64,000 nucleotides of DNA, from assembly GCF_900602065.1 (NCBI RefSeq), contig NZ_UWFN01000263.1, forward strand, positions 161,757 to 225,756. The letters are read 5' to 3'. The notes beneath the pieces were generated by a model. That model had not been told where the DNA came from. It did not search any database and worked only from the letters and a program-made list of their open reading frames with translations. A program made the translations under genes and the position numbers. The stretch is from Pseudomonas viridiflava. Its GTDB lineage: Bacteria > Pseudomonadota > Gammaproteobacteria > Pseudomonadales > Pseudomonadaceae. Positions 36,122 to 46,518 of this stretch are shown here, piece by piece; the stretch's first letter is position 1, and the number at the start of each line of letters is the position of its first letter.

Positions 36122-37412
36122 TTGCAGCTTCCTCTATGGCGTGCCGGGTCAACCATTCCAGGGCCTCGGCAACACAGTAAAAAGACCCGAACAGCAAAAT
36201 CTCGTCATCGGCTGTAGCGTGCGCGCATTGGGCTTCCAGTGCTAACGCGACACTCTGATAGGACGTCACGTGCGCGCCAAGGTTCTCAAGTGCAACCTGC
36301 AAATCCGCTGCTGGTCGGCTGCGCGAAGTCGGAAGCGGCGCAACCGCCCAGTCATTGATGCTGGAAGCCAGCTCTGCAACGACGCCTTCCAGCTCCTTGT
36401 CAGCCAGCAGACCAAAGACCGCCAGACGCTTGCCCGCCACCGGACGCTGAGCCATGCGTTGCGCCAGGAAGTGTGCAGCGTGAGGGTTATGTCCCACATC
36501 CATCAACAGGTTCAGGCGCTTGCCGTGCCAGCTGAAAGAGCGGCGATCCAGGCGCCCGATAATCCGCGTATCAAGCAACGCAGCGCTCACCGGCTCAGGC
36601 TGCCACGCAAGATCCAGCAGCAGATAAGCCTGCAAAGCCAGTGCGGCATTTTCCATCGGCAGGTCGAGCAGCGGCAGGTCGCGCAACGCTAGCGGTTGCC
36701 CCTGCCCGTCACGCCCCGTCCAGCTCCAGCTGCGCTCATTGATAGAGAGATCGAACTCACGTCCACGCAGCATCAGCGGACAATTGAGCTTTCGCGCCTG
36801 ATCAAGCAGTGGCGCAGGAGGGTCAAGATCACCGCACAGCACCGGACGACCTTCACGAAAGATACCGGCTTTCTCGAACGCTACAGACTCGCGGGTATCA
36901 CCCAGCCAGTCCGCGTGATCAACGCCTATGCTGGTCACAATGGCAAGATCGGCATCGATCAGATTGACCGCATCGAGACGACCACCGAGACCGACCTCAA
37001 GCACCGCCACATCAAGTGCCGCCTGCTCGAATAACCAGAAGGCCGCCAGCGTCCCCATTTCGAAATAGGTCAGCGTGACATCGCCACGGGCAGCCTCTAC
37101 AGCCGCGAACGCATCACAAAGCTCAAGATCGGTCGCCTCAACGCCCTGCACCTGCACACGCTCGTTATAGCGCAGCAAATGCGGAGAGCTGTAGACGCCG
37201 ACTTTAAGGCCTTGAGCACGAAGCAAAGAAGCTAAAAAAGCGCAGGTCGAACCCTTGCCGTTGGTGCCGGTTACCGTAATCACCCTGGGTGCCGGCCGGG
37301 TCAGACCTAATTGCTGCGCAACCTGACGCGACCTGTCCAACCCCATATCAATGGCAGATGGATGCAACTGCTCAAGATAGGCGAGCCAGTCGCCCAGGGA
37401 TCCTGGCGTCAT
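36105..37412 (-). CDS. folC: bifunctional folylpolyglutamate/dihydrofolate synthase, 435 aa
   Basis: Adds glutamate to dihydropteroate and to folates. The Mur-ligase fold has P-loop [13 protein letters not shown] (about residues 46-58), [42 protein letters not shown] and a C-terminal [11 protein letters not shown]. The length is normal. It overlaps accD upstream by 4 bases and the SPOR-domain gene downstream by 17 bases, so all are one operon. Confidence 0.95.
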   Translation of the reverse strand: MTPGSLGDWLAYLEQLHPSAIDMGLDRSRQVAQQLGLTRPAPRVITVTGTNGKGSTCAFLASLLRAQGLKVGVYSSPHLLRYNERVQVQGVEATDLELCDAFAAVEAARGDVTLTYFEMGTLAAFWLFEQAALDVAVLEVGLGGRLDAVNLIDADLAIVTSIGVDHADWLGDTRESVAFEKAGIFREGRPVLCGDLDPPAPLLDQARKLNCPLMLRGREFDLSINERSWSWTGRDGQGQPLALRDLPLLDLPMENAALALQAYLLLDLAWQPEPVSAALLDTRIIGRLDRRSFSWHGKRLNLLMDVGHNPHAAHFLAQRMAQRPVAGKRLAVFGLLADKELEGVVAELASSINDWAVAPLPTSRSRPAADLQVALENLGAHVTSYQSVALALEAQCAHATADDEILLFGSFYCVAEALEWLTRHAIEEAANGSAG

Positions 37413-38329
37413 ACGTTGGCTGGCGCCGGAGGAACGATGACTGGCTCGATGACGGGTGCGACAAACTTCGGCGTAGGCAGGTTCATCATTTGTGCCAACA
37501 GGTTACCCAGACGCTGACGCAGTTCCTGACGGTGAATGATCATGTCAATCGCACCATGATCCAACAGGAACTCACTGCGCTGGAAGCCTTCCGGCAGTTT
37601 TTCACGCACGGTCTGCTCGATAACACGAGGCCCCGCGAAACCGATCAATGCCTTTGGCTCGGCGACGATTACGTCACCCAGCATGGCCAGACTCGCGGAA
37701 ACACCACCGTAAACCGGATCGGTCAGCACGGAAATGAACGGCAGGCCTTCTTCACGAAGACGGGCCAGCACGGCCGAAGTCTTGGCCATCTGCATCAGCG
37801 AGATCAGCGCTTCCTGCATGCGCGCACCGCCGGAAGCGGCGAAGCAGATCATCGGGCAGCGTTTTTCCAGCGCATAGTTGGCAGCCTGAACAAAACGCTC
37901 GCCGACAATAGCGCCCATCGAACCACCCATGAAAGAGAATTCGAACGCAGAAACCACAACCGGCATACCCAACAGCGAGCCGCTCATGGAAATCAGCGCG
38001 TCTTTTTCACCAGTCTGCTTCTGGGCACCGACCAGGCGATCCTTGTACTTCTTGCTGTCGCGGAACTTGAGACGGTCAACCGGCTCCAGATCAGCGCCGA
38101 TCTCGGAACGGCCCTCTTCATCCAGGAAGATATCCAGGCGAGCGCGAGCGCCGATACGCATGTGGTGGTTGCACTTGGGGCAAACGTCCAGGGTCTTTTC
38201 CAGCTCTGGACGATAAAGCACCGCTTCGCAGGATGGGCATTTATGCCAGAGGCCTTCAGGAACCGAGCTTTTCTTGACCTCGGAACGCATGATCGAAGGG
38301 ATCAGTTTGTCTACCAACCAGTTGCTCAT
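37409..38329 (-). CDS. accD: acetyl-CoA carboxylase carboxyltransferase subunit beta, 306 aa
   Basis: Beta subunit of the carboxyltransferase that makes malonyl-CoA with AccA. The N-terminal four-Cys zinc ribbon (CPSCEAVLY ... CPKCNHHM, about residues 31-53) and the crotonase-type core with [16 protein letters not shown] and [18 protein letters not shown] are present. A Pro/Val-rich tail ends the protein. It leads the accD-folC-dedD operon, a conserved order in gammaproteobacteria. Confidence 0.96.
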   Translation of the reverse strand: MSNWLVDKLIPSIMRSEVKKSSVPEGLWHKCPSCEAVLYRPELEKTLDVCPKCNHHMRIGARARLDIFLDEEGRSEIGADLEPVDRLKFRDSKKYKDRLVGAQKQTGEKDALISMSGSLLGMPVVVSAFEFSFMGGSMGAIVGERFVQAANYALEKRCPMICFAASGGARMQEALISLMQMAKTSAVLARLREEGLPFISVLTDPVYGGVSASLAMLGDVIVAEPKALIGFAGPRVIEQTVREKLPEGFQRSEFLLDHGAIDMIIHRQELRQRLGNLLAQMMNLPTPKFVAPVIEPVIVPPAPANV

Positions 38330-38605
38330 GCTTTATTTCTCCAGTACCGGTGGCTCGAACGCCGGGTGATTCAGCACCCTGCGCATGCCCTTTAACTAAT
38401 TCGTAAATGACTTGAAGCTGCTTGCCTGTGGCCGTCACATGGCGTGCCCAGCCTGGTACGCAGCTTCAATCGTGATTCAACAACCGTGGCGAGGCCGTTC
38501 GAACCTCACCCGTAAAAATCCGCCCGCATATACGGGATTGCCTGCCTGCCGTACAGACAGGGTTATGGACGGTGGCCGACGAAAACCCGTCACATCGAAC
38601 CGCCA

Positions 38606-39226
38606 TCAGCAGCCGTGCACCGCGCTCATGAACGCGCGGATCTTGTCATGATCCTTAATGCCGCGGCTCTTCTCCACCCCACCACTGACGTCCACCGCGT
38701 ACGGCCGGACCTGGGTAATCGCCTGAGCCACGTTGGCCGAGGTCAAACCACCGGCCAGAATAATCGGCTTTTCCAGATCGTTCGGGATCAGCGCCCAGTC
38801 GAACGTTTCGCCGGTCCCACCCGGAACCCCCGCCACGAAGGTGTCGAGCAGGATACCGCTCGCTCCCGAATACAACCGGCAACTGGCGGCAATATCGTCA
38901 CCCGCCTGCACCCGCAGTGCCTTGATGTACGGACGATGATAGCCGTCGCACTGCTCGGGCGTCTCATCCCCATGAAACTGCAACATGTCCAGCGGCACTG
39001 CATCCAGGGTTTCGTTGAGTTCACAACGACTGGCATTGACGAACAGGCCGACCGTGCTGATAAACGGCGGCAACGCGGCAATGATTGCCCGCGCCTGCTG
39101 AACACTGACCGCCCTGGGGCTTTTAGCGTAAAACACAAAGCCGATGGCATCGGCACCCGCCTCAACGGCAGCCAATGCATCTTCTATGCGGGTAATCCCG
39201 CAGATCTTGCTGCGAACGGCTGACAT
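38606..39226 (-). CDS. trpF: phosphoribosylanthranilate isomerase, 206 aa
   Basis: Catalyses the Amadori rearrangement of phosphoribosylanthranilate in tryptophan synthesis. TIM barrel with [14 protein letters not shown] (catalytic Cys in the CG motif), LQFHGDE, LLDT and the phosphate-binding [10 protein letters not shown] and DVSGGVE. Length normal. It stands apart from the other trp genes, as is usual in Pseudomonas, next to truA. About 275 bases without recognised features separate it from accD. Confidence 0.95.
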   Translation of the reverse strand: MSAVRSKICGITRIEDALAAVEAGADAIGFVFYAKSPRAVSVQQARAIIAALPPFISTVGLFVNASRCELNETLDAVPLDMLQFHGDETPEQCDGYHRPYIKALRVQAGDDIAASCRLYSGASGILLDTFVAGVPGGTGETFDWALIPNDLEKPIILAGGLTSANVAQAITQVRPYAVDVSGGVEKSRGIKDHDKIRAFMSAVHGC

Positions 39227-39286
39227 GTAAAGAAAACCTCAAGCCTTTCGGGAAAGGCCGGATGTTAACAAATGCTGCTACAGGCG

Positions 39287-40141
39287 TCAGCCGTCAAGTT
39301 CCGAGAAGCCTGTGAGAAAATGCGGCCCGATATAGCGCTCGGGCAACGGGAACTCGTCGCGGTACTCAACCTGCACCAGATACAGCCCGAACGGATGAGC
39401 CGTAACCCCTCCGGTGCGACGAACCTTGCTCTCCAGTACTTCCCTGGCCCATTCAACCGGACGCTCGCCCGCTCCGATAGTCATCAGCACGCCAGCAATG
39501 TTCCGCACCATGTGGTGCAGGAACGCATTGGCGCGCACATCAATAACGATCATCTTGCCGTGCTGAGTGACGCGCAGATGATGCAACTGCTTGACGGGCG
39601 ACTTGGCCTGGCACTGCCCGGCACGGAAGGCACTGAAATCATGAGTTCCCACCAGGTACTGCGCCGCCTGGGCCATACGCTCGACGTCCAGCGGACGATG
39701 GTTCCAGGTGATTTCCTGATTCAGATGCGCCGGGCGAATCTGATCGTTATAGATGACGTAGCGATAGCGCCGGGCGATGGCCTTGAAGCGCGCATGGAAA
39801 TCAGCGGGCATAACCTTGGCCCAACTGACGCTGATGTCGTGGGGCAAATTGATATTCGCCCCCATCACCCAGGCCTTCATCGAGCGCTGAGCCTGAGTAT
39901 CGAAATGCACGACCTGCCCGCAGGCATGCACACCGGCGTCGGTTCGACCGGCACACATCAGAGACACCGGCGAGTCGGCGACTTTCGACAAGGCGTCTTC
40001 GAGGGTTTCCTGAACGGTCAGCACTCCAGAGGCCTGACGCTGCCACCCCGAATAACGCGAGCCCTTGTACTCGACGCCGAGCGCTATTCGGGAAAAGCCT
40101 TCAGCAGCCATTTCGGCTGCCGGGTTATCTATGTTCGCCAA
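39287..40141 (-). CDS. truA: tRNA pseudouridine(38-40) synthase, 284 aa
   Basis: Modifies U38, U39 and U40 of tRNA anticodon arms. The catalytic Asp is in CAGRTDAGVHA (D68 from the ATG at 40141). Also GVEYKGSRYSGWQRQ, RYRYVIYN and the C-terminal FLHHMVRNIAGVLM are present. An internal ATG ten codons in is another possible start. It lies between fimV and trpF, the usual Pseudomonas order. Confidence 0.95.
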   Translation of the reverse strand: MANIDNPAAEMAAEGFSRIALGVEYKGSRYSGWQRQASGVLTVQETLEDALSKVADSPVSLMCAGRTDAGVHACGQVVHFDTQAQRSMKAWVMGANINLPHDISVSWAKVMPADFHARFKAIARRYRYVIYNDQIRPAHLNQEITWNHRPLDVERMAQAAQYLVGTHDFSAFRAGQCQAKSPVKQLHHLRVTQHGKMIVIDVRANAFLHHMVRNIAGVLMTIGAGERPVEWAREVLESKVRRTGGVTAHPFGLYLVQVEYRDEFPLPERYIGPHFLTGFSELDG

Positions 40142-40226
40142 GAGGTAAAAGCCTGTCGGATTGCAAAATGGCGGCCATTATAGGGCCGTCGAAAAAAGAC
40201 GCCACGTGCCCGACGCCATAAATGCA

Positions 40227-40248
40227 AACGGCCGCATAAGCGGCCGTT
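40227..40248 (-). terminator. hairpin downstream of fimV
   Basis: A 9-bp GC-rich stem (aacggccgc / gcggccgtt) with a 4-base loop lies 20 bases after the fimV stop. On the minus strand it is followed by only a weak T-rich stretch, so termination may be partial. Confidence 0.5.
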
Positions 40249-40267
40249 GCAGTACAGCTGGGTCAGA

Positions 40268-43093
40268 TCAGGCAAGACGAGAGAGCATGTCCCGCGCCTC
40301 GGTCTTTTGACCGTCATCACCTTCGGAGACCACCTCGTCAAGGATGTCACGAGCGCCGTCGCTATCGCCCATCTCGATGTAGGCACGCGCCAGATCGAGT
40401 TTGGTCGCGGCTTCATCAGTGCCTGCCAGGAAATCGAACTCAGGCTCGTCATCCATCGCAGCCATGTCATCTGCCGTAAAGCTCGGCGATTCAAAAGGCT
40501 CAGCCATAGGCGGATGTTCGAGATTCTGCGACAAGCGCTCCAGTTCGGCGTTTACGTCTTCGATCTCGGAAGCAAACGCCTGAGCAGCAGGATCGGTTTC
40601 GATTTCGTCCGACAGCGACAGATCAAAATCATCCGGCAAGTCCAGATCGTGCTCTGGCTCAGGCTCCACAGCAGGCGCTGCCTCTCCCAGATCCAGAGGC
40701 TCATTGTCCAGGCTGAGCAGGAAGTCGTCTTCCGTGGTCAGCGCAGGCTCGTCCTCGGCCAGATCCAGATCGAAATCAGCCAGATCATCAGACGCACTGG
40801 CAACAGGCGCTTCAGTCTGCTGCTTCAGCAGCGATTCAAAGCTTGGCTCTTCTTCAGTCTCAACCGTCGGTGCATCCTGCTCAAAATCGGCCACATCAGC
40901 AGGCGCGCTCAGATCAACTACATGCTCTGGCGAAGCCTGCTCCAGATCGTCGAGACTCAGATCGAAATCATGTTCGAAGTCATCGACAGGCGGAACAACG
41001 GCTTCCTCAGCAGAAGTAACAACGACCGGTTCTGGTTCTGGTTCTGGTTCCGGCTCAAGCACAGGCTCAGGCTCAGGTTCTGGTTGCACTTCCAGAACAG
41101 GGGGCTGCGGCTCGTCTTCATCGAGCAGCAGCTCTTCAACGTATTTCGCATCCAGCTCAGCGGCCACTGCCGCCGCAGTGGCTGTTGCTGCCGCAGCCAC
41201 AACAGCTGCGGTGACCATGGTCGGGTAACGACTTTTTAGCTGCTCGACCTCAGCTTGATGCTTTCCCCGTGCCACCACTTTGCGCTCATGCGCCGCGAAG
41301 GCTTTGGTGTTGCCCTGCTCTGCGTAGATTTCCATCAGTTTCAGACGGATATCATCGCGAGCCGGATCTTCCTTGACCGCCTCTTCCAGCAATTCAACTG
41401 CCTGATTCATACGGCCGTAAGCGATATGAATTTCCGCCTGAACCAACGGATCGGCAGGACGCTCTTTTGAGCCACCCGCAGGACCCGGAGACGCCATGGC
41501 CACGTTCGGCGAAGCAACACCCAGACCTTCGAAGCTGGCTTGCGGCAACTCCATGTCCATATCAGAGACAAAATCAGATTCTTCAGCCAGGGCACGCGCC
41601 ATGCGCTTGTGCTTCTCGGCTTCAGCCTTGGCGTTGCGACGGCGAGCCAGGAACAGCATCAGCAGAAGCAGGAACAGCACCACAGCGCCGCCGATGATGC
41701 CGAGCACTACCGGGTTGGTGAGCAACTGTTTGAATGCGTCATCCGCGTCGGATTCCGGCGCGACGACCGGTTCTACGGCCAACGGCTGATCTTCGCCAGG
41801 CGCAGCGACCTGAGCGGCACCGGCCGGCAGAGCATCTTCAGGCGCAATTTCACCTGGCGGCTTGGGAGCAGCTTCCGGCGTACCAGGCGCGGGCACGACG
41901 GCCGCCGGCATGGCCGAATCCGCAGGTGTCGCCGCTGGAGCGGCAGGAGGAACAACGCCCCCGGCAGCCTGCATCTTGGCGAGCTGATCGCTTTTCAGCT
42001 GGATCAGACGCTGCATCTTGTCCAGCTGACTTTGCAGGTCGTTCATGCGGCTCTTGAGCTCCGCGTTATCACGACGTGCGGTGTCCAGGTTTTCCTGAGC
42101 CACGGCCAGCTTGTTGCTTAATTCCTTTTCAGTTGCCGAGCCTTTGCCCGCAGCGTTCGATCCTGCTGAAACGAGGCTCAGGTTATCGCCCGCCTCAACC
42201 CGGGAAGGTGCAGCATCGGCACGATCTCGCCGCGTTGCATCCACCTGACGAGCGCCAGTCGCCGTTCTGCGACCCTGACGCCATGCCTGGTTCTGCGCAG
42301 CGACTTCGGTGATCGCTTGAGGTTGAGGCATAGTGGTCGACTGCGATGGCGTCGGCAGTCGCAACACCTGGCCTTTCTTCAGACGGTTGATATTGCCGCC
42401 AATGAACGCATCAGGGTTGAGCGCCTGGATGGCCAGCATCGTCTGCTGCACGGTGCCGCCATTACGATTTTTCTCGGCAATTTCCCACAACGTGTCGTTA
42501 TTGCTGGTGGTGTATAGAGCCGGCTTGGCATTGGCATCCGCAGCAGGTGCCGGAGCACTTGGCGGCTGAGTTTCAGGTGCAGGTGCCGGAGCAGCAGGTT
42601 GCTCGGCAGTCGGCGCCGTCGAAGGCAACTGCGTCTGGGGAGTGGCAGCAGGTGCCGAAGCAGCCGCTGCAGCTGCCGCCGCTTCCGGAGAATATTTGGG
42701 CGGATCAAGCAGCAGGCTGTACTCGCGCAGCAGCCGACCATTTGGCCACAATACCTGGACGAGGAATTTTACGAAGGGTTCACGTACCGGCCTGCTGGAG
42801 GTGATACGCAAGACACTCTTGCCACTGGCATTGATCACCGGCGTAAACGTGAGATCGCTGAGAAACGCCTGACGGGTAACCCCGGCCTGAGCGAAATCGG
42901 CGGTCGTCGCCAGACTTGGCACGACTTGCGAGGCATTCAGGCCCTGCGCTTCCGTCAATTCGATTTCAGCTACCAGCGGCTGGTTCAGGGTCGACTTGAC
43001 CGACAATTCCCCAAGCCCCAGCGCATGCGCCATTCCAGATGACAGCGCCGAAGCCGCAGCAATTGCTAAAACCAGTTTGCGAACCTGAACCAT
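40268..43093 (-). CDS. fimV: FimV-like peptidoglycan-binding motility protein, 941 aa
   Basis: Large inner-membrane protein that in P. aeruginosa organises polar type IV pili and type II secretion and raises cAMP. Signal peptide or anchor at residues 1-25 (ending AHA-L), FimV N-terminal domain LGLGELSVKSTLNQPLVAEIEL, a Pro/Ala/Gln-rich linker, LysM domain (about 180-240: TLWEIAEKNR), coiled coil (about 330-375), a transmembrane helix (about 480-500), a long acidic Glu/Asp/Pro region and a C-terminal TPR-like FimV domain (last 50 residues, LDLARAYIEMGDSDGAR). The start at 43093 follows AAGGGA; the frame extends 17 codons upstream without a site. Confidence 0.92.
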   Translation of the reverse strand: MVQVRKLVLAIAAASALSSGMAHALGLGELSVKSTLNQPLVAEIELTEAQGLNASQVVPSLATTADFAQAGVTRQAFLSDLTFTPVINASGKSVLRITSSRPVREPFVKFLVQVLWPNGRLLREYSLLLDPPKYSPEAAAAAAAASAPAATPQTQLPSTAPTAEQPAAPAPAPETQPPSAPAPAADANAKPALYTTSNNDTLWEIAEKNRNGGTVQQTMLAIQALNPDAFIGGNINRLKKGQVLRLPTPSQSTTMPQPQAITEVAAQNQAWRQGRRTATGARQVDATRRDRADAAPSRVEAGDNLSLVSAGSNAAGKGSATEKELSNKLAVAQENLDTARRDNAELKSRMNDLQSQLDKMQRLIQLKSDQLAKMQAAGGVVPPAAPAATPADSAMPAAVVPAPGTPEAAPKPPGEIAPEDALPAGAAQVAAPGEDQPLAVEPVVAPESDADDAFKQLLTNPVVLGIIGGAVVLFLLLLMLFLARRRNAKAEAEKHKRMARALAEESDFVSDMDMELPQASFEGLGVASPNVAMASPGPAGGSKERPADPLVQAEIHIAYGRMNQAVELLEEAVKEDPARDDIRLKLMEIYAEQGNTKAFAAHERKVVARGKHQAEVEQLKSRYPTMVTAAVVAAAATATAAAVAAELDAKYVEELLLDEDEPQPPVLEVQPEPEPEPVLEPEPEPEPEPVVVTSAEEAVVPPVDDFEHDFDLSLDDLEQASPEHVVDLSAPADVADFEQDAPTVETEEEPSFESLLKQQTEAPVASASDDLADFDLDLAEDEPALTTEDDFLLSLDNEPLDLGEAAPAVEPEPEHDLDLPDDFDLSLSDEIETDPAAQAFASEIEDVNAELERLSQNLEHPPMAEPFESPSFTADDMAAMDDEPEFDFLAGTDEAATKLDLARAYIEMGDSDGARDILDEVVSEGDDGQKTEARDMLSRLA

Positions 43094-43208
43094 AGCCCAT
43101 CCCTTGTTAAAAAATTCCTCGGCATCCGAGAGGTAAAAAGTACTCATCTCAGGTGCTTGGAGGACACGCCTGGCTAGAATGATTCTTCAAATTGCTGCCA
43201 AGTATCTT

Positions 43209-44219
43209 TTACACATAGTCTTTTATCAACAATTCCGCGACCTGCACAGCGTTGAGAGCGGCACCTTTGCGTACATTATCCGACGTGACCCAAAGATTTA
43301 ACTCACAAGGATCGTCGATTCCGCTCCGCACTCGTCCTACATAAACAACATCCTGCCCTACAGCATCACCGACCGCTGTCGGGTAATCTCCGGCCTCAAC
43401 CAGCTCGATACCGGCCGCCGATTCCAGTGCCTTGTTGACGGCTACAAGGTCCACAGGTGCCGCCGTTACCAGCGAAACCGTAAAGCTGTCGCCAAAAAAA
43501 ACCGGCGCCTGCACGCTTGCAGCGGAGACCTTCAGTAAAGGCAGAGCCAGCAACTCTCGCAACTCTGCGACCAAACGCTTTTCCAGCGGCACATGGCCCT
43601 CTGCATCCGGGGCACCCACTTGGGCCAGCAGGTTAAAGGCCATTTGCCGATCAAAAAAACGCGGTTCCAACGGCCGTACATTGAGCAGTTCGGTGGTTTG
43701 GCGCGCCAGCTCAGCAACGCCTTCACGCCCCTGACTGGACACCGCCAGACAGGCCGTGACGTTGACCCGCTGGATATCCAGCACCGCCAGCAACGGCGTC
43801 AATGTCAGCGCCAGTGCGGCCCCGGACGGACTTGGGCTACCGACTTGAAACGGCTTACCGTACGACTCGATCAGTGCGCCATTGATTTCGGGAATAACAT
43901 TGGGTGCTTCGTCCGGGGATAAACCGCCGGACAGATCAACGACCGAACATCCGGCAGCCGTCGCACGTGCAGCATAACTGCGGGTAACTGCCGGACCGGC
44001 AGCAAAGAACGCCACCTGCGCCTTGCTGAAATCGAACTCGTCGACCTCACGCACACGCACATTTTTGCCCCTGAAAGGTACGGAGTGACCCGCCGACTCA
44101 ATACTGGCCAGCAAGTGCAATTGCGCAACAGGGAAGTCACGCTCTTCAAGAATCTGGACGATGGTTTCGCCGACAGTACCGGTGGCGCCGATGACGGCAA
44201 TATCAAAGGACTGATTCAT
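43209..44219 (-). CDS. aspartate-semialdehyde dehydrogenase-like protein lacking catalytic Cys, 336 aa
   Basis: Member of the ASADH family of the Usg type. It has the NADP-binding GATGTVGE motif (residues 11-18), but the segment holding the nucleophile Cys in true ASADH (GNPNCST-type) reads GSPSPSG, placing Pro131 at the Cys position. It is therefore unlikely to act as a dehydrogenase. It lies directly upstream of fimV, as a similar gene does in P. aeruginosa. The true asd gene is not in the window. Function unknown. Confidence 0.88.
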   Translation of the reverse strand: MNQSFDIAVIGATGTVGETIVQILEERDFPVAQLHLLASIESAGHSVPFRGKNVRVREVDEFDFSKAQVAFFAAGPAVTRSYAARATAAGCSVVDLSGGLSPDEAPNVIPEINGALIESYGKPFQVGSPSPSGAALALTLTPLLAVLDIQRVNVTACLAVSSQGREGVAELARQTTELLNVRPLEPRFFDRQMAFNLLAQVGAPDAEGHVPLEKRLVAELRELLALPLLKVSAASVQAPVFFGDSFTVSLVTAAPVDLVAVNKALESAAGIELVEAGDYPTAVGDAVGQDVVYVGRVRSGIDDPCELNLWVTSDNVRKGAALNAVQVAELLIKDYV

Positions 44220-44299
44220 GCAAAAACCTCAGGTAAAACGGGGAGCGGCACTTTAACCGCCGAGTTCAAAGCAGGCAATTGACAGGGCTACTTATCGAT

Positions 44300-44860
44300 T
44301 CATGGCTCAAGGCCTATAGGAAAGAACTCCCCGCGACTCCAGACACCCAGCCAGCGCTGACCGTCAATGTCGCGGGGAACCGCCAGTTCCACCAGCTGGT
44401 AGAACACATTGCGATGGATCAAGGCTTCAAGATTGGCCCGCACGTGAATATAAGGCGCCGGTTCCTCGGTCTGCGGATCGATCAGCACCCGTAACGGATG
44501 CTCAGGGCCCGCGTCGGTCTCATCGTCAACATTGGTAGAGAAACGCAGATTCTGCTGCTCGCCCTCCCCCTCGACGGTGAGACTGATGGCCACAAAAGGC
44601 GCATCGTCGACACGGATACGGACCTTCTCCACCGGAGTAATCAGGAAATAATCATCACCGTCCCGGCGCATGATGGTGGAAAACAACCGCACCATCGGTT
44701 TGCGACCAATCGGCGTCCCCAGGTAATACCAGGTGCCATCCCGGGCGATACGCATATCGATATCGCCGCAAAAATCCGGATTCCACAGATGAACGGGCGG
44801 CAACCCTTTACTTTTGGGGATCTGCGCAAACAGATCATTGGCCTTGCCCGGACCGGTCAT
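44300..44860 (-). CDS. DUF1285 family protein, 186 aa
   Basis: Soluble conserved protein of unknown function. It matches DUF1285 by [10 protein letters not shown] at the N-terminus, [39 protein letters not shown] in the middle and an all-beta look. No signal peptide, no catalytic motif seen. It follows the DUF4823 lipoprotein gene by 10 bases and probably shares its transcript. Confidence 0.85.
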   Translation of the reverse strand: MTGPGKANDLFAQIPKSKGLPPVHLWNPDFCGDIDMRIARDGTWYYLGTPIGRKPMVRLFSTIMRRDGDDYFLITPVEKVRIRVDDAPFVAISLTVEGEGEQQNLRFSTNVDDETDAGPEHPLRVLIDPQTEEPAPYIHVRANLEALIHRNVFYQLVELAVPRDIDGQRWLGVWSRGEFFPIGLEP

Positions 44861-44870
44861 TGCTTACTCC

Positions 44871-45476
44871 TTAGCGACTCAGACCCAACAGGCTACGAGC
44901 GTATTCCTCAAGCGGCGGGCCGAGCAAATCTTCTGGTTTATTGTCGTAGAACGTCAGCAATCCGCCACGGATACGGATACGCGCTGTATCAATCAGGTAG
45001 CGAGTGCTGGTTTCGATCAGCATGATCTGGATCACGCCATTATCAATGCCCAGCCGGTCCAGCGCTTCCTGGTCAGACCATTCATCGGTATTGCCGATAC
45101 GATCGTCAGCCTTGGCAAAACGAGTGTAGAGCAAGTAATGGGCACCGAAACCACGAGCTTCGGTCATCGCCTCGTCCAGCCCAAGCGGGGCGCGGGCGCG
45201 ACGGACCATTGGGAAATATTCGACGAAGCCATTGAAGGCCTCTTCTGCGACCACGTTCTGTTTGGGACTGGGGCTGGAGTTAGGCGGCACGAACGCGCCT
45301 TGGGCGATGTAGATGAATGAATCGGCCTGTATACGCCAGTTGCCGATACGGCGGGTTTCGCCATGATCGAGAACCCCGGCATCACTCAGTTGATCCTTGG
45401 CTCCCTGAGCCAGATCACTGACCTTCATGCAACCACTCAACGCCAACAGCGCCAGTAAAAGAACCAGGCTACGCAT
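44871..45476 (-). CDS. DUF4823-like lipoprotein, 201 aa
   Basis: Short signal peptide with lipobox ALSGC at about residues 12-16, so a lipidated Cys16 follows cleavage. The start at 45476 has GGGAGGGG in front; the frame continues upstream but without a signal peptide. The mature part resembles DUF4823 proteins (SFIYIAQGAFVPPN, GAHYLLYTRFAKADDRIGN, LIETSTRYLIDTARIRI). Function unknown. It sits between a TetR gene and DUF1285 on the same strand. Confidence 0.8.
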   Translation of the reverse strand: MRSLVLLLALLALSGCMKVSDLAQGAKDQLSDAGVLDHGETRRIGNWRIQADSFIYIAQGAFVPPNSSPSPKQNVVAEEAFNGFVEYFPMVRRARAPLGLDEAMTEARGFGAHYLLYTRFAKADDRIGNTDEWSDQEALDRLGIDNGVIQIMLIETSTRYLIDTARIRIRGGLLTFYDNKPEDLLGPPLEEYARSLLGLSR

Positions 45477-45627
45477 TATTCCCCTCCCAGATGCCGGTGA
45501 CGGAAAACCGGCGAATGGTCGTCGGATGCAGCTTCCGAGCCAGACCTGACCCGAAAGCCGAATAATGCTGGTTTGAAGATAAAAAGCGCCTGACTTCTTT
45601 ACGCAATAGAGCTTGTGCCGACGTTGA

Positions 45628-46290
45628 TTACTGGTCTGAGGCATCCGTTTTCGGATCAACAGGCACGTCAGTATCGCGCTTGCGCTTGTTACCCATGCGC
45701 ACCCCGATATCCATCAGGAACTGGAAAAAGCCTTCCTGATCCTCCAGCACATTGCTCCAGAACGGCGAGTGATACAGCGCAACAGCGCCATGCACCAGAG
45801 CCCAAGCGGCGCAGTAATGGAAATACGGCGGGACGTCTTCGAGCTTGCCTTCGTTGATTCGCCCTTTGATCAAAAGCGTCAGGTGTTCGAAGTTGGAGGC
45901 GCGGATCTTGTGCAGCTCCTCAACCAGCTCCGGTACCTGATTGCCTTTGACGACCTTCTCTTCAAGGCGATCAAACAGGCGATAGCGCTGCGGGTCACGC
46001 ATGCGGAATTCAAAGTAGGCGCGGGACAGCGACTCTTTGTCTTTTTCCAGATCCGCTGAATGCAGCAACTCGTTCAAATCACGCTCATAGTCGAGCATCA
46101 GGCGCAGATAGATTTCGGCCTTGGATTTGAAGTGTTTGTAGATGGTGCCTTTGCCAATGCCTACGGCATCCGCAATCATCTCGACAGTAACGCTGTCTTC
46201 GCCCTCGTCGAGGAACAACTTAAGCGCGGTGTCGAGAATTTCCTGCTCACGGCGGCGAAACTCACGGACCTTACGAGGTTCTTTTTGCAT
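45628..46290 (-). CDS. TetR-family transcriptional regulator, 220 aa
   Basis: Helix-turn-helix at about residues 20-65 (LDTALKLFLDEGEDSVTVEMIADAVGIGKGTIYKHFKSKAEIY), then an all-helical sensor domain with a charged C-terminal tail (KRKRDTD). The ATG at 46290 is preferred over a TTG at 46314; neither has a clear ribosome-binding site. The position next to the fatty-acid synthesis cluster matches an orthologous regulator in P. aeruginosa (PA2957 region) as far as I recall. Ligand unknown. Confidence 0.88.
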   Translation of the reverse strand: MQKEPRKVREFRRREQEILDTALKLFLDEGEDSVTVEMIADAVGIGKGTIYKHFKSKAEIYLRLMLDYERDLNELLHSADLEKDKESLSRAYFEFRMRDPQRYRLFDRLEEKVVKGNQVPELVEELHKIRASNFEHLTLLIKGRINEGKLEDVPPYFHYCAAWALVHGAVALYHSPFWSNVLEDQEGFFQFLMDIGVRMGNKRKRDTDVPVDPKTDASDQ

Positions 46291-46518
46291 ATTGAGAAGG
46301 TCTGCACGGCTCAAAATCGAAGCTCGGTATTATGCCTAACTTGCGCGAAATTGCACGGATCATCCAACCAGGGTTCGCTAAATGCGTGGAAAGCCGGTTT
46401 TAGCGTACAGCGTGTCAGACAATCCGGAAGCTCACTTCGGGAAAAGAACGGGTGTTGATCTTATCGTCCGGGTGCGGCCAAGACCAGGCATCGTTCCCAT
46501 ATGAAACTGCGCTACAGC

